The notes beneath the pieces are model-generated. The model worked only from the letters and a program-made list of their open reading frames with translations. It made no database searches and was not told the DNA's origin. From contig NC_083566.1 in assembly GCF_019925205.1 (NCBI RefSeq), positions 36,587,558 through 36,651,557 of the forward strand: a stretch of DNA of 64,000 nt, given 5' to 3'. Positions 40,301-55,300 of this stretch are shown piece after piece (the stretch's first letter is position 1; every line of letters begins with the position of its first letter). The translations under genes and the position numbers were made by a program. The stretch comes from Metopolophium dirhodum. Lineage: Eukaryota > Arthropoda > Insecta > Hemiptera > Aphididae.

Positions 40301-43300
40301 ATGCCGACCCACTGACTAGAGAATATGATCCGTTATTACCAGCTTGGCATAAAATTTACGTAAGAAAAGTTTTTTCAGCTTCTAGTGGTGAATTAAATCC
40401 ACAAACAGTACATACTATACCACTATTTTGTTATTTTGTTACCAAAATATAATCGACCATAAACGTTATCGCTTATAATATATATAATTTATGATTTGTT
40501 TCGTATAGATTTTATATTTTACAATAGCTGCTGTCATCATATCATAGTATTATATTCACTTTATTACATTATGATATATTGATATTAGTATAATTTTTAA
40601 TTTATTTAACCTAATAAGGATATTTCAAACGTATACTGTTTGTTTTCTATCTCCGACTCGTGTCCACGTGCAACGTAAAAAAAATTGTCTTCAGCAGAAT
40701 CAACTTTATGTTGAAATCTTCAATATTTTACAATTAATTGACGTATTATCAACGTTAAATAGAAGAACATAGTCAAGCCTAATCTCATAGACTTTTAGAT
40801 TCTGAGCGGAGCGAAGAAGCTATAGTGGTTTTACAATGGTGTTAATTTTTTTCGATTTTCTCAATAATTATTTAATGTCACGGGAAAACCACCAACGAAT
40901 TACAAAACACCGCTAAAAATAGGATTTTAATTTCTAACGCTTTGTTTATCACCATAGAAACGAATAAAAAATGATACTATTATAATATCAATTTAACTTA
41001 CAGGCTATAATATATAATATCAATATAAAATATCCAGACTGACAAACCGTCTCCGCTCAGAATCGTTTTTCTTATACAATGATATTATATCATTGAATTC
41101 AAGTTTAATACAATCCATTATACATTGACCCACTTGTAACCTACTGTACAGCAGTGCGATATCCACTTACCCGCTTTTTTGGGTAATATAGTAATTTTAA
41201 ATTGAGTCATGGACATTTTAAAATTGTCATGTTTTACATACCTAGTTATGAATTTATAATTCACTAAACAATTTACAATTAAAATATCAATATAGATCTA
41301 TGAGTATTGAGCTGCCATAGAAAAGTTTTAAAAATAGGTCAATTTACTCTAATAATAAAGCTAAAAACACATTGTTGATCCTGCTGAAAGTACATTTTCA
41401 ATGTTGCGTATGGGTTAAAAAGAGAAAATAAATAATTGCTGATATTCTCTATTTAAAGGAAACAAATTACTTCTTACATTTTTATTAAAATATTAATATT
41501 GATGAATTGTCTACAAAAGTAAAAGTTGTGGTTAAATAACAAATAGGCACATATCATGTTTTATGTTACAAAAATTAAGAGGTTTGTAAGCAGTCGTATA
41601 AAAAAACCAGACAAATAATCATGTAAAATCAATGAAAACTAGTTCACCTAATAACGCACATGTTATTTTGTATATAAAAGTTGTAACTGATTTTTAAAAT
41701 GAAATATTATGGTTTCATCGAAATAAGGAATACCTAGTCATAAAAATAATAAAATTATAAAAATAGTCACTGGATAAGTTAACCTACCTAACTTTAAATT
41801 TAAGTCCTTCAACACCCTAGTTCGATTTATAAAATAAATATTGATGATTGTTGCTCACCTCAACCTTCTGTCGTCCTCGATAAGAAAATCCTGTTTTTAT
41901 CACAAACTTTACATATGTACAGTACTACAGTGTAATCAACCCATTGAAAATCAACAATGAATAGTGATATGTCATATGACATTCATCTTATCAAACATAC
42001 CATATTAAAATTAATAAAATAACTACCTACAACTGATATTTAAATATGGTAAATCGGTAATATTGGCAATCTTATGTCATATATTGGTATGGATCTACTA
42101 CTAAACTAGTCGCTGAGTAAGTATAGCGTATACTATACACCCTATAGGTTAGTACCTACCTACTTAGTAGGTACAGTATGGTTTAAAGTTAACTATTTTA
42201 TAACTAATTTACAAGAAGTTCAAAATATAGTACTTAAGCTGTAATTTACTTTTATCTATGACCTTTAGGTTTCCTTTAAAATTTTTTTATTCAATACAGA
42301 CCATGATTATACTCATAAATAGCTCGTTTATTAATGACAATTAGGGATGGGGTTTTTATGACCTTAAACACACTATATAATGTATGCAAATATGCCTAAA
42401 AAATATCCATAAGGCAATCAAATATGACATTCTGAAGTGTATTAAAAATGTTATTATTCTTTATACATTCAATATTCAAAATATGTTTTATAAAGTACTC
42501 ATTTTCATTATAATTAATATTAAGTTTAATAAAATAATAACCAATTATTTTTAAAAATGTAATTCATTTTTAATTTTACATAATAATATTAAATTAAATT
42601 TGCTATTCATTTTTAATAAAAGGTATTTAATACAGGAAGATTTACCAAGCATATTCACCTCTATTTCTTCCTAAAATAATAAATTAATTTAAATTCTGAG
42701 TATTCGAGTTTTTTAATTTACAAAAGGACCAAAAAAACTTCAGGCAATATATAAACTTTCTATTCAAATATAAACTAATGATTTTTTATGAAAATGCTGA
42801 TTAATCGCTAATTCAATATTTGAATATAGTATTATTGAGTTACCTATTAAAATGTATATTCTATATACTAAGGATAATAATCCTAAAAAATGGTTTTTCA
42901 AAATGTTGAAATGTATTTTATATTTAATCTAATGGTTACCTATTATAGATTCTGACACAAATAATTTGTTTAAATATAATTTTTGGCAGAAACTGAGTAT
43001 AATTTATAAATTGGCATGGCATTGATGAATGTTAGTATCAAACTTTATAAGAGATATTTAGGTACCTACAACGCTATAATCCTAACAAAATTTTCAGATA
43101 TTGAAATATCTCTAGTAGATATAAAATGTGAAGTTTCAAAATAAATAGTTAGAATAGATACAAAAATGCTTAGATTTTAAAATTCAATATTTCGTCTGGT
43201 AGAAAAGTAAATCCATATAGAACTTGAAGGGTTCTAGTAAAATATTTCCATTGGCCATTAGTTACTTTTCTTAAAAATTCAGAAAAAATGGGAAAAACAA

Positions 43301-46300
43301 GAATTTATATTCGATACTAGTTTTCGATAAAATCAATAAACATATGTGTTGTTAATTATTAATTTGATCAAACAACAGCATTAATCACATTATATTATAA
43401 TAGCATAAAATAATTTTAACGAAACAAAAAGTTATTTTGAATTACTATTAGGTTGAAGGTTATGTTATTTTGTGCATCTTTCTTAACTAAAATCACAATT
43501 TATCCAACTACTAATTAATGAATATTGGCCTGGTTGGTGCTTTGTGGTAATTCTCTTCGTTCAAATCGTATCAACCTGCAATGAAAAAAAATCCCAGCAT
43601 TCCTGCATTCCTTCAATTTTTTTTGCTCTAACTCTTTTTTTATATTTTATATTTTATATTTTTTATTTTTTATTTATTACGGAAATAAATTCCAATTAAA
43701 GTTATTTTTTTCGTATGATATGTATATAATTATATAATATTATATACGTACATTATCAGTAATTTATGTATAACAATAATAATAATATAAATAAGAATAA
43801 TAATAATAATAATAAAAAATAAATAAATAGGTATTAATATCATACATTATAATATTTAAATTTATAAAATAAAAAAAAAATTAAATAAAAACAAGATATT
43901 TGTTATGTTTTTATTGAACTACAGTAGGTACTTACCTAATTTGTTATGTATTTCTTAAAACATTTTCCATAAACATATTTAAAGAATTACAAAAAAATCA
44001 ATATTTTTTATTGAGTTACCTGTGGACATTAAAATATTGGATGGAGAATTTCGCTTATAATTTTTAGTTGAATGTTTTGTGTGGAATAAATTTAAGGATC
44101 TGTAGTAGTTTATTGGATTTATTTTAAAATTTATATTTTGCAAGAATTCTGGACAATCAATCATATTATTTAATTATTTAAATAAAAACTTTAATTTAAT
44201 TTGCATAAATCGTTGTTCTAGCGATTGTATATTAAAAAAGTAAAAACGGATTGTAACATTATAGTCAGAATGGGGTGCTCTATAAACAAAACATTGATAA
44301 CATAAAAATCTGATAAAATTATTTTGAATTTTATTTAAATCTTGACTTTGTGTTACTAAATATGAATGCCAGATTAGGAGGGCATAATCAAAATGTGAGC
44401 GGATTAACGAGTAGTATAATATTTTTAGTGCAGATTATATTTATAGTGAAGAGATCATTGAAATTGATTTAGATGGACATTTTTCCTCATACCTCCAATA
44501 TTTTTTTCGCTCCAGTAACGAGCATAGGTAGGTATTGTACTAATGAGTTTATATGGTTTAAACATAACAATATCATAAAAGACGTTTTTAAAATGTAAGG
44601 ATAAAAATAAATAACGAAAATCTGGTAAAATATTGAATTAAACTCTTGTTGCTTTTAAATAATCATAAAAAATAAAGATAGATTGTATAGATTAACACAC
44701 AATATTTATCTGCTTTATAAATTATAATTATAAATAACTAAATAACTAAAAGCAGGATCAAATAGTATTCAAATAATATTTCGTAGTATTCTGAATTTAT
44801 AGGTATATAAAAGTTATATATATATATTAGGTTCAGTAAAAACACTGATTTTAAACTGGTTAATTGTAATAGTAGAATTAATATGCTAAAACATTTTAAG
44901 TGGGTAAAATTTAAAAATAAAGATACAATAATAATAAAAACACGTGCTTCCCTCGAAATCAAACATTTTTTTAAACATTTTTTAAAAATTATTTAAAATC
45001 AACATTATTTAACAATTTTGAATTATTTCATGTTTTAAAGTACGGTGGGGCAAGATTCAAGCAGCGCCTGGATATGATAAAATGGGCTTTGTGTGTGCCT
45101 TCGTCATGTTCAGCGTTGGATGTCCAGACGTATCTCAGATCGTATATCAAAGAAAACAAGCTAGACGTGATTGAAAATGTGTCGGTTGCCGACAATATGT
45201 GTACTCAAGCACAACGTCCTGGCGATGAATATACTGCGTATGACATAGCGTTTGTGTAAGTTTTTATACGATTCAATAAAACAAACTTAAGAGATTATTA
45301 ATTAAGCATTGAGATTATATAGAGGAGTTTTTATACAAACAAAGGCACAAACCAAATGTTTTTCTAAATTATGTCTGGTAAAATATTGTCTCAAGATCCA
45401 GAGCTATTAGTAAAATAAAATAATTTTACTAGTTATTTATAAAAAAAAATCTTATGAAACAATAGCGTTGTGTACTATTATTGTACTCAACAATCTCTTT
45501 GACTAAACTAGTATATTTTGTATGTACAATAAGTTTCAACATTTGCAAACCTACAAAAATCTGAATTTTTAATGTTCCCCCACGGAGGTTATACGTTGAA
45601 TTTGTCTCGACAAGACCTATTGCACTGCGAGGGGTCCCATTTCTTGATTGCAGTTCTGAGGTAGTGTTTTGTGGGATTGTAGTTACTCGTGTAAAATAAT
45701 GGGTGACGAAGGTCGCCCGCGGTGCTTCAGAGAAAGACCAGGCCACGTGGTGATAAGAGAAAAAAATAACCATCTAAACTATTACTATTTATTTGTTAAG
45801 TATACAGGGTTGATTCATCAACCATGCTCACAGCTCACCCCATTTTATACTTGAATAATAAATGTATTTATTTTATTCTGTTTTTTTTTTAAATGTTTAC
45901 ACATAGTTATTAATCAAAATTCAAACTAGTAGTTCTTAAGTTATTAAACCTTATGTAGGTAACTTATACATAACATATCTACGTACTAGGGAAAATGTTA
46001 CTTTATACATTAATAATAATCTCAAAACTCAAAATTTGTTACAGAACTTACCTATGCAAGAATGATAGGCTTAAAGAATATTGTATGAAGTAATTTTCAT
46101 AATTATAAATTACCATTAAGTACATGTTGCATGTTATAACTGAAATGAAAATAATTGCTTGTTACAGTTTTATAAAATTTTATTTTTCCCTTTGGAGGAA
46201 TAATACTAAACAAATTATAGAAATAATGACAAAAATTATGTCATATTTGAGAAAATATCATTCAACAATATTGAGCTGGTTAAATCAGGCTACGTTATGA

Positions 46301-49300
46301 ATTAAATCTTCCAATGGAATTTATATAATTAATAAGGCATTTGTATATTTTGGACTTTTATAAGATTAAAAATATTTTATTTTCAATAAAATATAGCCTT
46401 CCTGGTATATTAATAAATCACACGGGGAAAAATATAATACATGCTACAAAAGCTATTTATAGACGCAAAAATCTTTTCAAATGAGTTTTTTTTTACGTTT
46501 TATGAGATTAAATTTGTTCAAAGCAGAAGACATTTTGATAAGTCATCAACTCATAATGAACTAATTCAGTTACACTTCATTCTTACTAACAAATTACAGG
46601 ATATAATTAATTTTTTATATTGTTTATTGATTATTCCATTCAAGGCTGATAGTTTTATATTAAACACTGACATGATGTAGATGTTCTTAAATGTCTAATT
46701 TAAATTTTCGCGTAATGAAGTAATAAGGTATTCTTTTTACTTCTTAGTATTGTTATATCTACCTAATTTGTTAAAAATTATAATATACCTAATGTACCTA
46801 TTTAATATTATTTGGGTAAATATAATTCTATTGTTTTAATTTAAGTATTAAACACTTCAAAATATATTTATTTCCATTTAAAATTACTATTATTGCGTTT
46901 TCAATTATTAGTTGCTATTTATGTAATTAAAATAAAATTGCTCAATTTAGGTTTTTAATTATTTTTGATGATTCAGGTAACAATAGCAACTGTATGAACT
47001 ACTCACGTGTCACGTTGATTATTATATAATATACACATCGTAAATAAAATTGTAATGTTTGACTATGCAAATTTTTGTTCTATACGAAATTATTTAATAT
47101 AAGTTTTGCATTGTTTGTTTAAAAATACAGGTTAACGCTTTTCTCTTTAAATCAATAATTTATACCATCTTTTGTTTTAAATTATTTAAACTTAACAGCT
47201 TTGACAAGGATAAGGATTTAACATTTTTTTTAAATATGGTTATGGAAAGTATTAAACTTCTATTATGATGTCCTTAGAAGTTATAATGTATAGAAATAGC
47301 ACATTTCAATAGAAAAAAACCCATATGATAAATAATAAATTGTATATTATTTCGATGTTTATTTTAGTTAGGTATCTGATGTTTAAAGAACACCATAAAT
47401 CTTAATACCTTATTGAATGTATTTCATCCTATTTAATGATTATTCTTACCGTATAGCGGAACTGTTTATGTACGAAAAATGATTCAATTTCTAAGGACAT
47501 TTTATATTTTATTAATTATATTACTATTATCTATTAGTAATATATTTTGTATTAGAATTACGATAGGTTAAAATTATTTTTGGAAAAAACATCGTATAAT
47601 TATGTCATTTTATTATTTATTATAATTTATTTAGAAATGAACGACATAGTGAAGTACATTATGATGATGTGATTTGGTTTATGGTATAAAAATCTTAAAA
47701 TTATTCTAAATATTTCAAAGATAACACTAATTAGTATAGAAAATAATAATATTCGTATAATTTCCAACAATTTCAAGCCTTTATACATAATATTAAAAAA
47801 CTAGAACCATTTGAGATCAAGTGGTTATTTTTCGTTGAAACATAAAATTTCACCAACATTTCAACTACAAAGTATAAATGTCTAAAAAAATATGTGATTA
47901 TATTTTAGAAATTGTTAAACTGGTATAAGAGAACAAGTAACAATAACGCATCGGGAACCTTGTATTAATTGTGAAAGATTTTCGACTCAAAAAAAAAAAT
48001 TTGATATCAATTTATTTTTACTATTATTTTATCAATAAAAAAATAAACAAATTAAATCTTAAAAAATTTCATATTCCTATAAATATCTCAAATGACATTG
48101 AGAAAAAACATTTTTAATAATAAATCATGTCTTGGAAATACGATGTATAATATTAGTATTATAGTATAATAATATATTAAATATCTGATAAAACTTTAAA
48201 ACATCTACAGTAATTCAGATTTTAATTCCATAAAAAAAACAAAAAATAAACATGAAAAGTTTTCAAAACTGGTGTTGCATATTATTAAATATTCCCATTA
48301 TTAAGTATTTTTTTTTATTTGTTTTTTAGCCAATTTAAAAAAGTTACAACACACAATATATAATAACATAATTTCCATTACAAAATATGTATCGATTTTT
48401 TCCTTAACCAATGTATATGATTTCGAAATCAAAATTTTTTAAAAATATGCGTAATATGGTATAAAATAAATATCACAGTATTGAGAATCTCGAGACTTTC
48501 TAGACAATGTACCTACATACTCTATAGTATTGCGACAAATATAGCGACAGTGCACACTGTACACAATATCACCGTAATACATACCATTACAATTACGAAC
48601 TACATAAAATAAGTCTTACGTAGTTACGTATAATCCTGAAATAATTTTGCTATTGTTCTCTAAAAACAAACTTATGTCATTACCTATTAAATATTCGATA
48701 ATTTCTTCAGGCATTTTCATATTATATTATTATAATCTCCTCTTAACAAAACTTTTAAACTATACTCATTACATTTTCATTAACATTGCACATTTAAAAT
48801 ATTAATTTGATGATCTTACATTTGAGGGTAGTATATATTTTAGACTAACCAATGATGTATAATTTTGTCAAGTTCAATGACCTAGAAATGAAACCAGTTC
48901 GCAGACATTCGCATCGTACTTCTACATACCTACTAGGTAGTTCTAAGTCTTCAGATTTATTTTAAATATTGATGGTAATAAAACACAGATTATCAAACCT
49001 TTTTGTGTTTTACTTTCAATGGGAAACTGTTTACAAACTTTTGAACTCATGTACCGCCTTGTTTATAATTTCCACTTGTATACAGATATATCGATTAGCT
49101 TTATGTTATTCATCTACTATGAATATGTCATGCTATACGAGGATTGATCGTGACTATAGTTGTTTTTATCGTGTTCGTAGGAAACTATAAAGAAGTCCAT
49201 GACATAAATATATATGATATTATAGTAAAGCCTTGGTCATCGCGACCAAGAATGAGATGGACGAAATAGTATTAATATATTTAATCCATAATAACCCTTT

Positions 49301-52300
49301 TGCAAAATATCTACGTAATAACATTCGATGAGGGTCAAAGCTATTAGGTATTCTCATCAAAGGTGTCATTGATATTTATGTTGTTCCTAGATATCCTTGG
49401 TTTGACATTGTATTTATAAGACCTAATCGCTACCACGGACTCGGATAGAATGAACTGGAAACGAGAGCCATAATATGCCGGGCTGCTTAAGGTTTAGTAG
49501 AGTCTTGTATGCGGGAAAAACAGCAAGTACCTACCTATATATAAATCTCTACTTATATTCATCATAGAAACTAGATGATGAATATAGCACTCGGATACAT
49601 ACTTGCCGTTTCCCCCTTCCCCCTTCCTCCAAACAAGACTCTTCAAAAACCTTAAGCATATACCCTCCCATCATACGCCTGCCCATTCGTTTCCAGTCCA
49701 TTCTATCTTAGACCGTGATTGCTACTGACAAACTAGTGATATCAAACCGTGATTTGTCATTAAAATAGTAAATGGTTGAGTTTTAAACTAATAATATTAT
49801 TAAAATATATTGTTTGAAACTGGTTAGGAAAAGCAGTAAGCACATGCATACGTGTGTTCAGTTCCTGGTCTCTATTCGTAATTTATGAATCTGATGAAAT
49901 AAAATATAAACAATCATTAATGTTATATTTCCCAATAACATACATTATGTTCAAAATGTAAAAATATATCTTACTACTAGAACGGTGAACACATGTATAA
50001 AACACCTGACCAATACTGACTAGAGGTACCTATGATATAGTTGTTTCATTATGATTTATGATATACGCATATCATAATCATCTACCTGCAGACGGCAGCT
50101 ATTCATGATATTTATTTACGAAATATTAGTAGAACAAATAAAACAATAATTATTGATATGACATTATATTTATTCAAGTTCCAATGGTAAAAAAATGCGT
50201 CGTAATTAATGCGTCTGTCGCAATTTTTGTCCATTTGGTGACAATTATCATAAACCATGATTCTTTCAAATACTAATTATTAGTCTGCCTATATTATAAT
50301 TTTTGCCGTTATTTTTAGAAAGTACTTACATGAAATAAAACATTTTAAAAGTAGGTAAACATAGGTAGGTTATAAAATAAAATGTATTCACAAATAAGTT
50401 GTACCTATAGTAAGTATATGTGATATTATATTAAAAAAAGAATTATCTTCGTCCTGCGTTTATGCATAATGGCGGAGAAAACCGCCCAACGACTCAATTT
50501 AAATTGTTCTATGTATATATTTTAAAATTAAATGTCTTAACATTATTTTCTTCATACATATTAATATTTTTTGTTTAATGTTAAATAGCTTGAATGAATA
50601 ATACATGTATACAGTTATATAAAATAAAATGAATACTATAAAGTTATGTGTATTAAATTAAATTATAAGGGTAAATTGAAAATGCATAATATAAAGAAAA
50701 AAATATATTCAAACTATTTAACTTCAGTAAATTAGATTAACATGGGTACTTAAATACATTTTGTATAATTTGTAAATTATATTATTTTTAGTGAATTTAA
50801 GCAATTACAAAAATCGATATTAACTTACTGAAACTATATTTTATAGTATAGCTGTACAAGAAACGTATTGTTAATTTAACAAAATGTTAATTCGAAAAAT
50901 TGGTTATTTCATAATTATTGTTTTTATAATTAGCTTTTGTTCGCCACCGGCCAAGTTATTATAGGTATAACGTATACTTTACAGTGTAAAAATAATTCGA
51001 TTCTATGATTTTAATTTAAATATTAAACCGTACATTAAACAAGCATTTGACAATTATTTTGTTGTTAATCTTTTCGTAATTAATTCATAAATTATTAATA
51101 TTCATTACAATGGAATATTTGTGTTTATAAACATTATCGGTAGACCATAAATATTACATGTGAGGTGATCATGAATAAAATATGCTAAGTATATTTAATT
51201 TAAGTAAAGTTATTTTGTTTCAATCATTTATTTACTTGGCGAGGAATTATTTAGAATAGTGTATAAATATTAATAATAATATTTTTTAAATAATAATAAG
51301 TTATATTTTAATAGACCTTCGCCATTTAATTATTGTGTTCATCACACTTTGTTTCTTTTAAGAAATAATTCCTAGCCAAGTAAATAAATTATTGAAACAA
51401 AATAAGTTTACTTAAATTAAATATACTTAGCATTTATTCATGATATCTTTATAGTGCTTAAAGATCTTATATTTTTTTTACTTAGCCATTTTCACACGTA
51501 GTTTACGAAGGGTTTTTGTTGTGATAAGCATTATACGTAGACATATTACTATAAATATTAAATGTGAGGTGATAGGCGTTTCCTATTAATATTCTACTAT
51601 TATTCGGTCTACGATTTATGTGTGAATTAATATTTCATTTTTGTTTCATAGATTACTCATTGTAGTTTTGCTATCGTTTACTATAATCGCTACAGTTTTC
51701 GATTACACAATGTATTCTGAACGAGCAATATGGCAATGGAATCAAGGTATGTTAACAACTGTATTCATTTATCATTAATAATAAAATATAACAAGACACA
51801 CATCAGTTATAACTTAAAATCTATAACGAAAATGGTCCACAATGGAAGTCTGTGGATCGTAGTATATTTTCATATTGAATCATTAAATATTATACATGGA
51901 CGTTTTTACAATCAATTATGATACAAATTTTCAGAATCAAAATCTGCGGATTTGATTATGTGTTTCTCCGGCAGACGTGCCATGCAAAGTTTAAAAAACA
52001 AAAACTGTGTAGTCCGAGGATTGGATCTTACCCCATTATGTGGAACTACAACTATATCAATGATTCTTATCATAATTGGGCACAGATGGGGTTTCCGATT
52101 ACCCGGACCTTTACAAAACTACGAAGTTAATGAACAGGTACACATTTAAATTTTTACAACTGTAATACAATTATACACATACATATTAATATATTAAAAT
52201 ATTTTTTGTTACAATTATTGTCAGGTGTTCTACAATTATTTCATTTCTATATTCACCTCTCACATGGACCTATTGGTGGACACATTTTTTGCCATAAGTG

Positions 52301-55300
52301 GAGCCTTAATGATCCTAATCCTACTTGACCGCCTTGAAAATTCATTTATTAATCCGTTTAAAGTATTGGTGTTTAAATATTTCAGGTGATTTTTAAAAAT
52401 ATTTACAATTTAATTTACCACGCAATATAAAATATAATTGTTTTATTCCGAAATAAAAATATAAATAATTGTTTTGTTCTGTTATTTAGGTTAACGCCTG
52501 TTTATGCTGTGATAATATTCTTTTTTGCAACCCTTCAGTACAAAATGGGAACCGGTCCTCTTTGGGAAGCTTTTATTGGAACAGACAAAAAAAATTGTCA
52601 ACAAACGTGGTGGTTAAGCTTGTTGTACTTGAACAATTATGTTGCAACAGATAAAACGGTATGTAAATAATATGTAATGTACTATACAATACAAAGGTAC
52701 CTATATATAAATATAATTTGAATTTATTAAATTTAAACTCAATTTTTGTACTCAGTGTGGATATCATACATGGTTCATGCCTTGTGAATTTCACTTCACG
52801 ATAATTGGTATCGGATTAGGGTATGTATTGCATAAAAAGCCTAAAATCGGAATGTATCTAACTTCCTTACTTATGGCTATTTCTATTGCTATACCATTTG
52901 CACTCACCTTTATTGGACGGAAACCAGGAAATATTCAATTCAACATGGAGTAAGTAAAACTGAAGAATTTTTCACTACTGATGCTTTTCTATATTTAAGT
53001 TTTATGTCGAGTCACTCCACAGTTGAGGAATCACAAATGTAGATTTCAAAATGTATCGTTCAAAAATAATTTCATCTAGCTATAGGAGAGTATTGTTAAT
53101 GAACAACTGTAATTAGAAACTGTGCACTAACAACTACAACTACATTACATTATTTAAAGGTGTTCAAGTAATAGTTTTAAAAAATAATAAATTTCAAGAA
53201 CCGGTTTCAGAGAAGTATCTCTGTCTGTAGTTAAATTATTATGTATAACATTGTACGTAATTAAAGTATCAATCTAAATAATATTTTGAGGTTAAAATTG
53301 ACATTGTGTCATGTTTTGCCTGTATTAATATACAACGTCTTGACATTTTCAAATTACTATGTTTGCAGTAGCGAGAGAGAGAGAGAGAGAGATCACATAA
53401 TAATAATAATATAGTATGATATCACTCGTAGGTAATAGTTAGATGTTAATATTCAATACCTAACGACTAACGTATTCTATGATTAATATATTCAAATTGT
53501 CTTTGTGTTTACACGTTATCGTACGTGACACGGATCTCCACTATGACACTACAAATTAAGTATTTTTATACATTTTATGCAGCTAACATGTTATCCCTAC
53601 ATTTACGATTTAGGTAGGTTAGGTTAGGTTAGGTAAGGTACCAAAAAACGTCGTCTCGTACCGTATCTGATTAACACCTATGAATGTTTTAAATTAATTG
53701 CATAGGTAATTATATTTTAAAGCTGATTCAAATGTTTACGATAAAAACTAAGTTTTTCCAAAGAGAGGGAAAGTCGATTTCAAATAGTCTTCGCGTATAA
53801 AACAGGGTTAATTCGGTTTTCAGTAATCTTACCGCGTATTTAGGTTAAACGGTAGCTAGTAGCTACCATGGTTAATTATTAATATCAACAGCTACCTAAT
53901 AACCACTAATATAGAAGTATACGCGATCGATACATTGGACGAAAGTACGAAACATTTATTTATAATTATTTATATTAAACATATTATTATTGACACATAC
54001 GGTTTGGTCTTTTACGAAACTATAACCATGAAAGCTACCATAATGGTCATGGAAGTATCAATGCACTACACAATAAAAATAATTTCTGTCACACATGAAC
54101 ACTATACCTACACACGACATAAAAACAACACAACATTTTATATACATAACCACTTTGATATAACGTGCCGTTTTGTGAATTCTATTAATTTTTACAACAC
54201 GTATAACATGTTTTAATGGTTAATACATGCAAAAAAAATGTAATATAAGAAAAAATAAATAATATGTTCTTGTTTCCAATTCGAGAAAAAGTATTTGTAA
54301 CACTTACATAATATGAATGCATGATATGGAATATTAAATCTATTTAAATTAATTTAAAAGAATAAGTAAGTAGGTAGGTACCTAATATCTTAAGATGAAC
54401 CACATTATATGTTTATTTACATAATTAATCAAAATTAATAACAAACTTTGTATTTTCAGTTTCACGACAAATCCAACCAATGATGATTATTTTATGACAA
54501 TTTACATAAAATCTCATACTCGTGCTGGACCTTATATAGTTGGTGCTATATTTGGTTATCTGTTGTATAGAAGAAAAGAGAGTACAACTAAATTAAACTT
54601 GGTGAGATACATAGTTAAATGATATAAGTAAAATGTAATAAAATACGATCTAACTACATGGGTATGTCTATAATATATACTCTATACCAAATAACCAGAC
54701 ATATTTTAAACTTGAAAATAAGTAAATAAGTATAACTTGGTGTAAATTAGTTGCAAAAAAAAAATGTTAAGACGTAGGTATGCGGAAATATTAAATTTAA
54801 CAATTTTTGTATGTTACATATTAATATGATGTCTAAAATTCTAATCTACAACTAATATATTATTATTTTAATTCAAACATTATTTATATTATAACAGACA
54901 CAGACATATGTTTTGTTGGCAATTTCTACTCTAATATGTACAACAACATGGTTCAGTGGAGCTTTAATTTATCATCCTTCCTACGTTTACGATCCTCTGC
55001 AAGCCGCTCTTTATGGTTCAACAATAAGGAGTGTTTGGGCTGCAGGTCTAGTCACTGGACTCTATGCTCTTATAATTGGCCCACCAAGTAAGTAACGTAG
55101 TTAATAGTGCATATTATTCATGACTACGAAAATATACTACCTACATCAAACACCATAGTATAATATCAGTCTTGGGTAAAATACTTTTGAAAAGTATTTG
55201 GAATTAATACTCGAATACTTATGAAAAATAGTATTCCGAATATGTATTCGAATACTTAATAAATAAAATATTCCGAATAAAGTATTTGGAATACTTAAAA

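Larger units (their letters stand above)
40360..45040 (+). other. Intron 2 of the nrf-6-like gene
   Basis: GT-AG intron of about 4.7 kb. It contains a copy of the dispersed repeat (40796), a scrap of TTAAGAGGA-type MITE interior near 41325 (taggtcaatttactctaata), an AT-only stretch with (TAA)n near 43790, and a LINE fragment on the minus strand (43979-44480). Nothing else recognisable at 41450-43950. Confidence 0.7.
45256..51651 (+). other. Intron 3 of the nrf-6-like gene
   Basis: GT-AG intron of about 6.4 kb. It holds a moderately GC-rich block at 45570-45850, a hairpin MITE at 49425-49735 and an inverted-repeat structure at 51144-51573. A diverged piece of the dispersed repeat may lie near 47950-48060 (aaccttgtattaatt and following). 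45900-49400 otherwise shows only AT-rich text without genes. Confidence 0.7.
52950..54459 (+). other. Intron 8 of the nrf-6-like gene
   Basis: GT-AG. Apart from the GA and TTAGG repeats it has a small perfect hairpin ggtagct-agt-agctacc near 53852. The frame 53935-54216 has no recognisable features and is taken as chance. Confidence 0.6.

Noticed and set aside
53935..54216. 93-codon frame inside intron 8
   Set aside because: Repetitive Ile/His/Tyr-rich text from AT-rich DNA, located in an intron that splices cleanly between exons 8 and 9.
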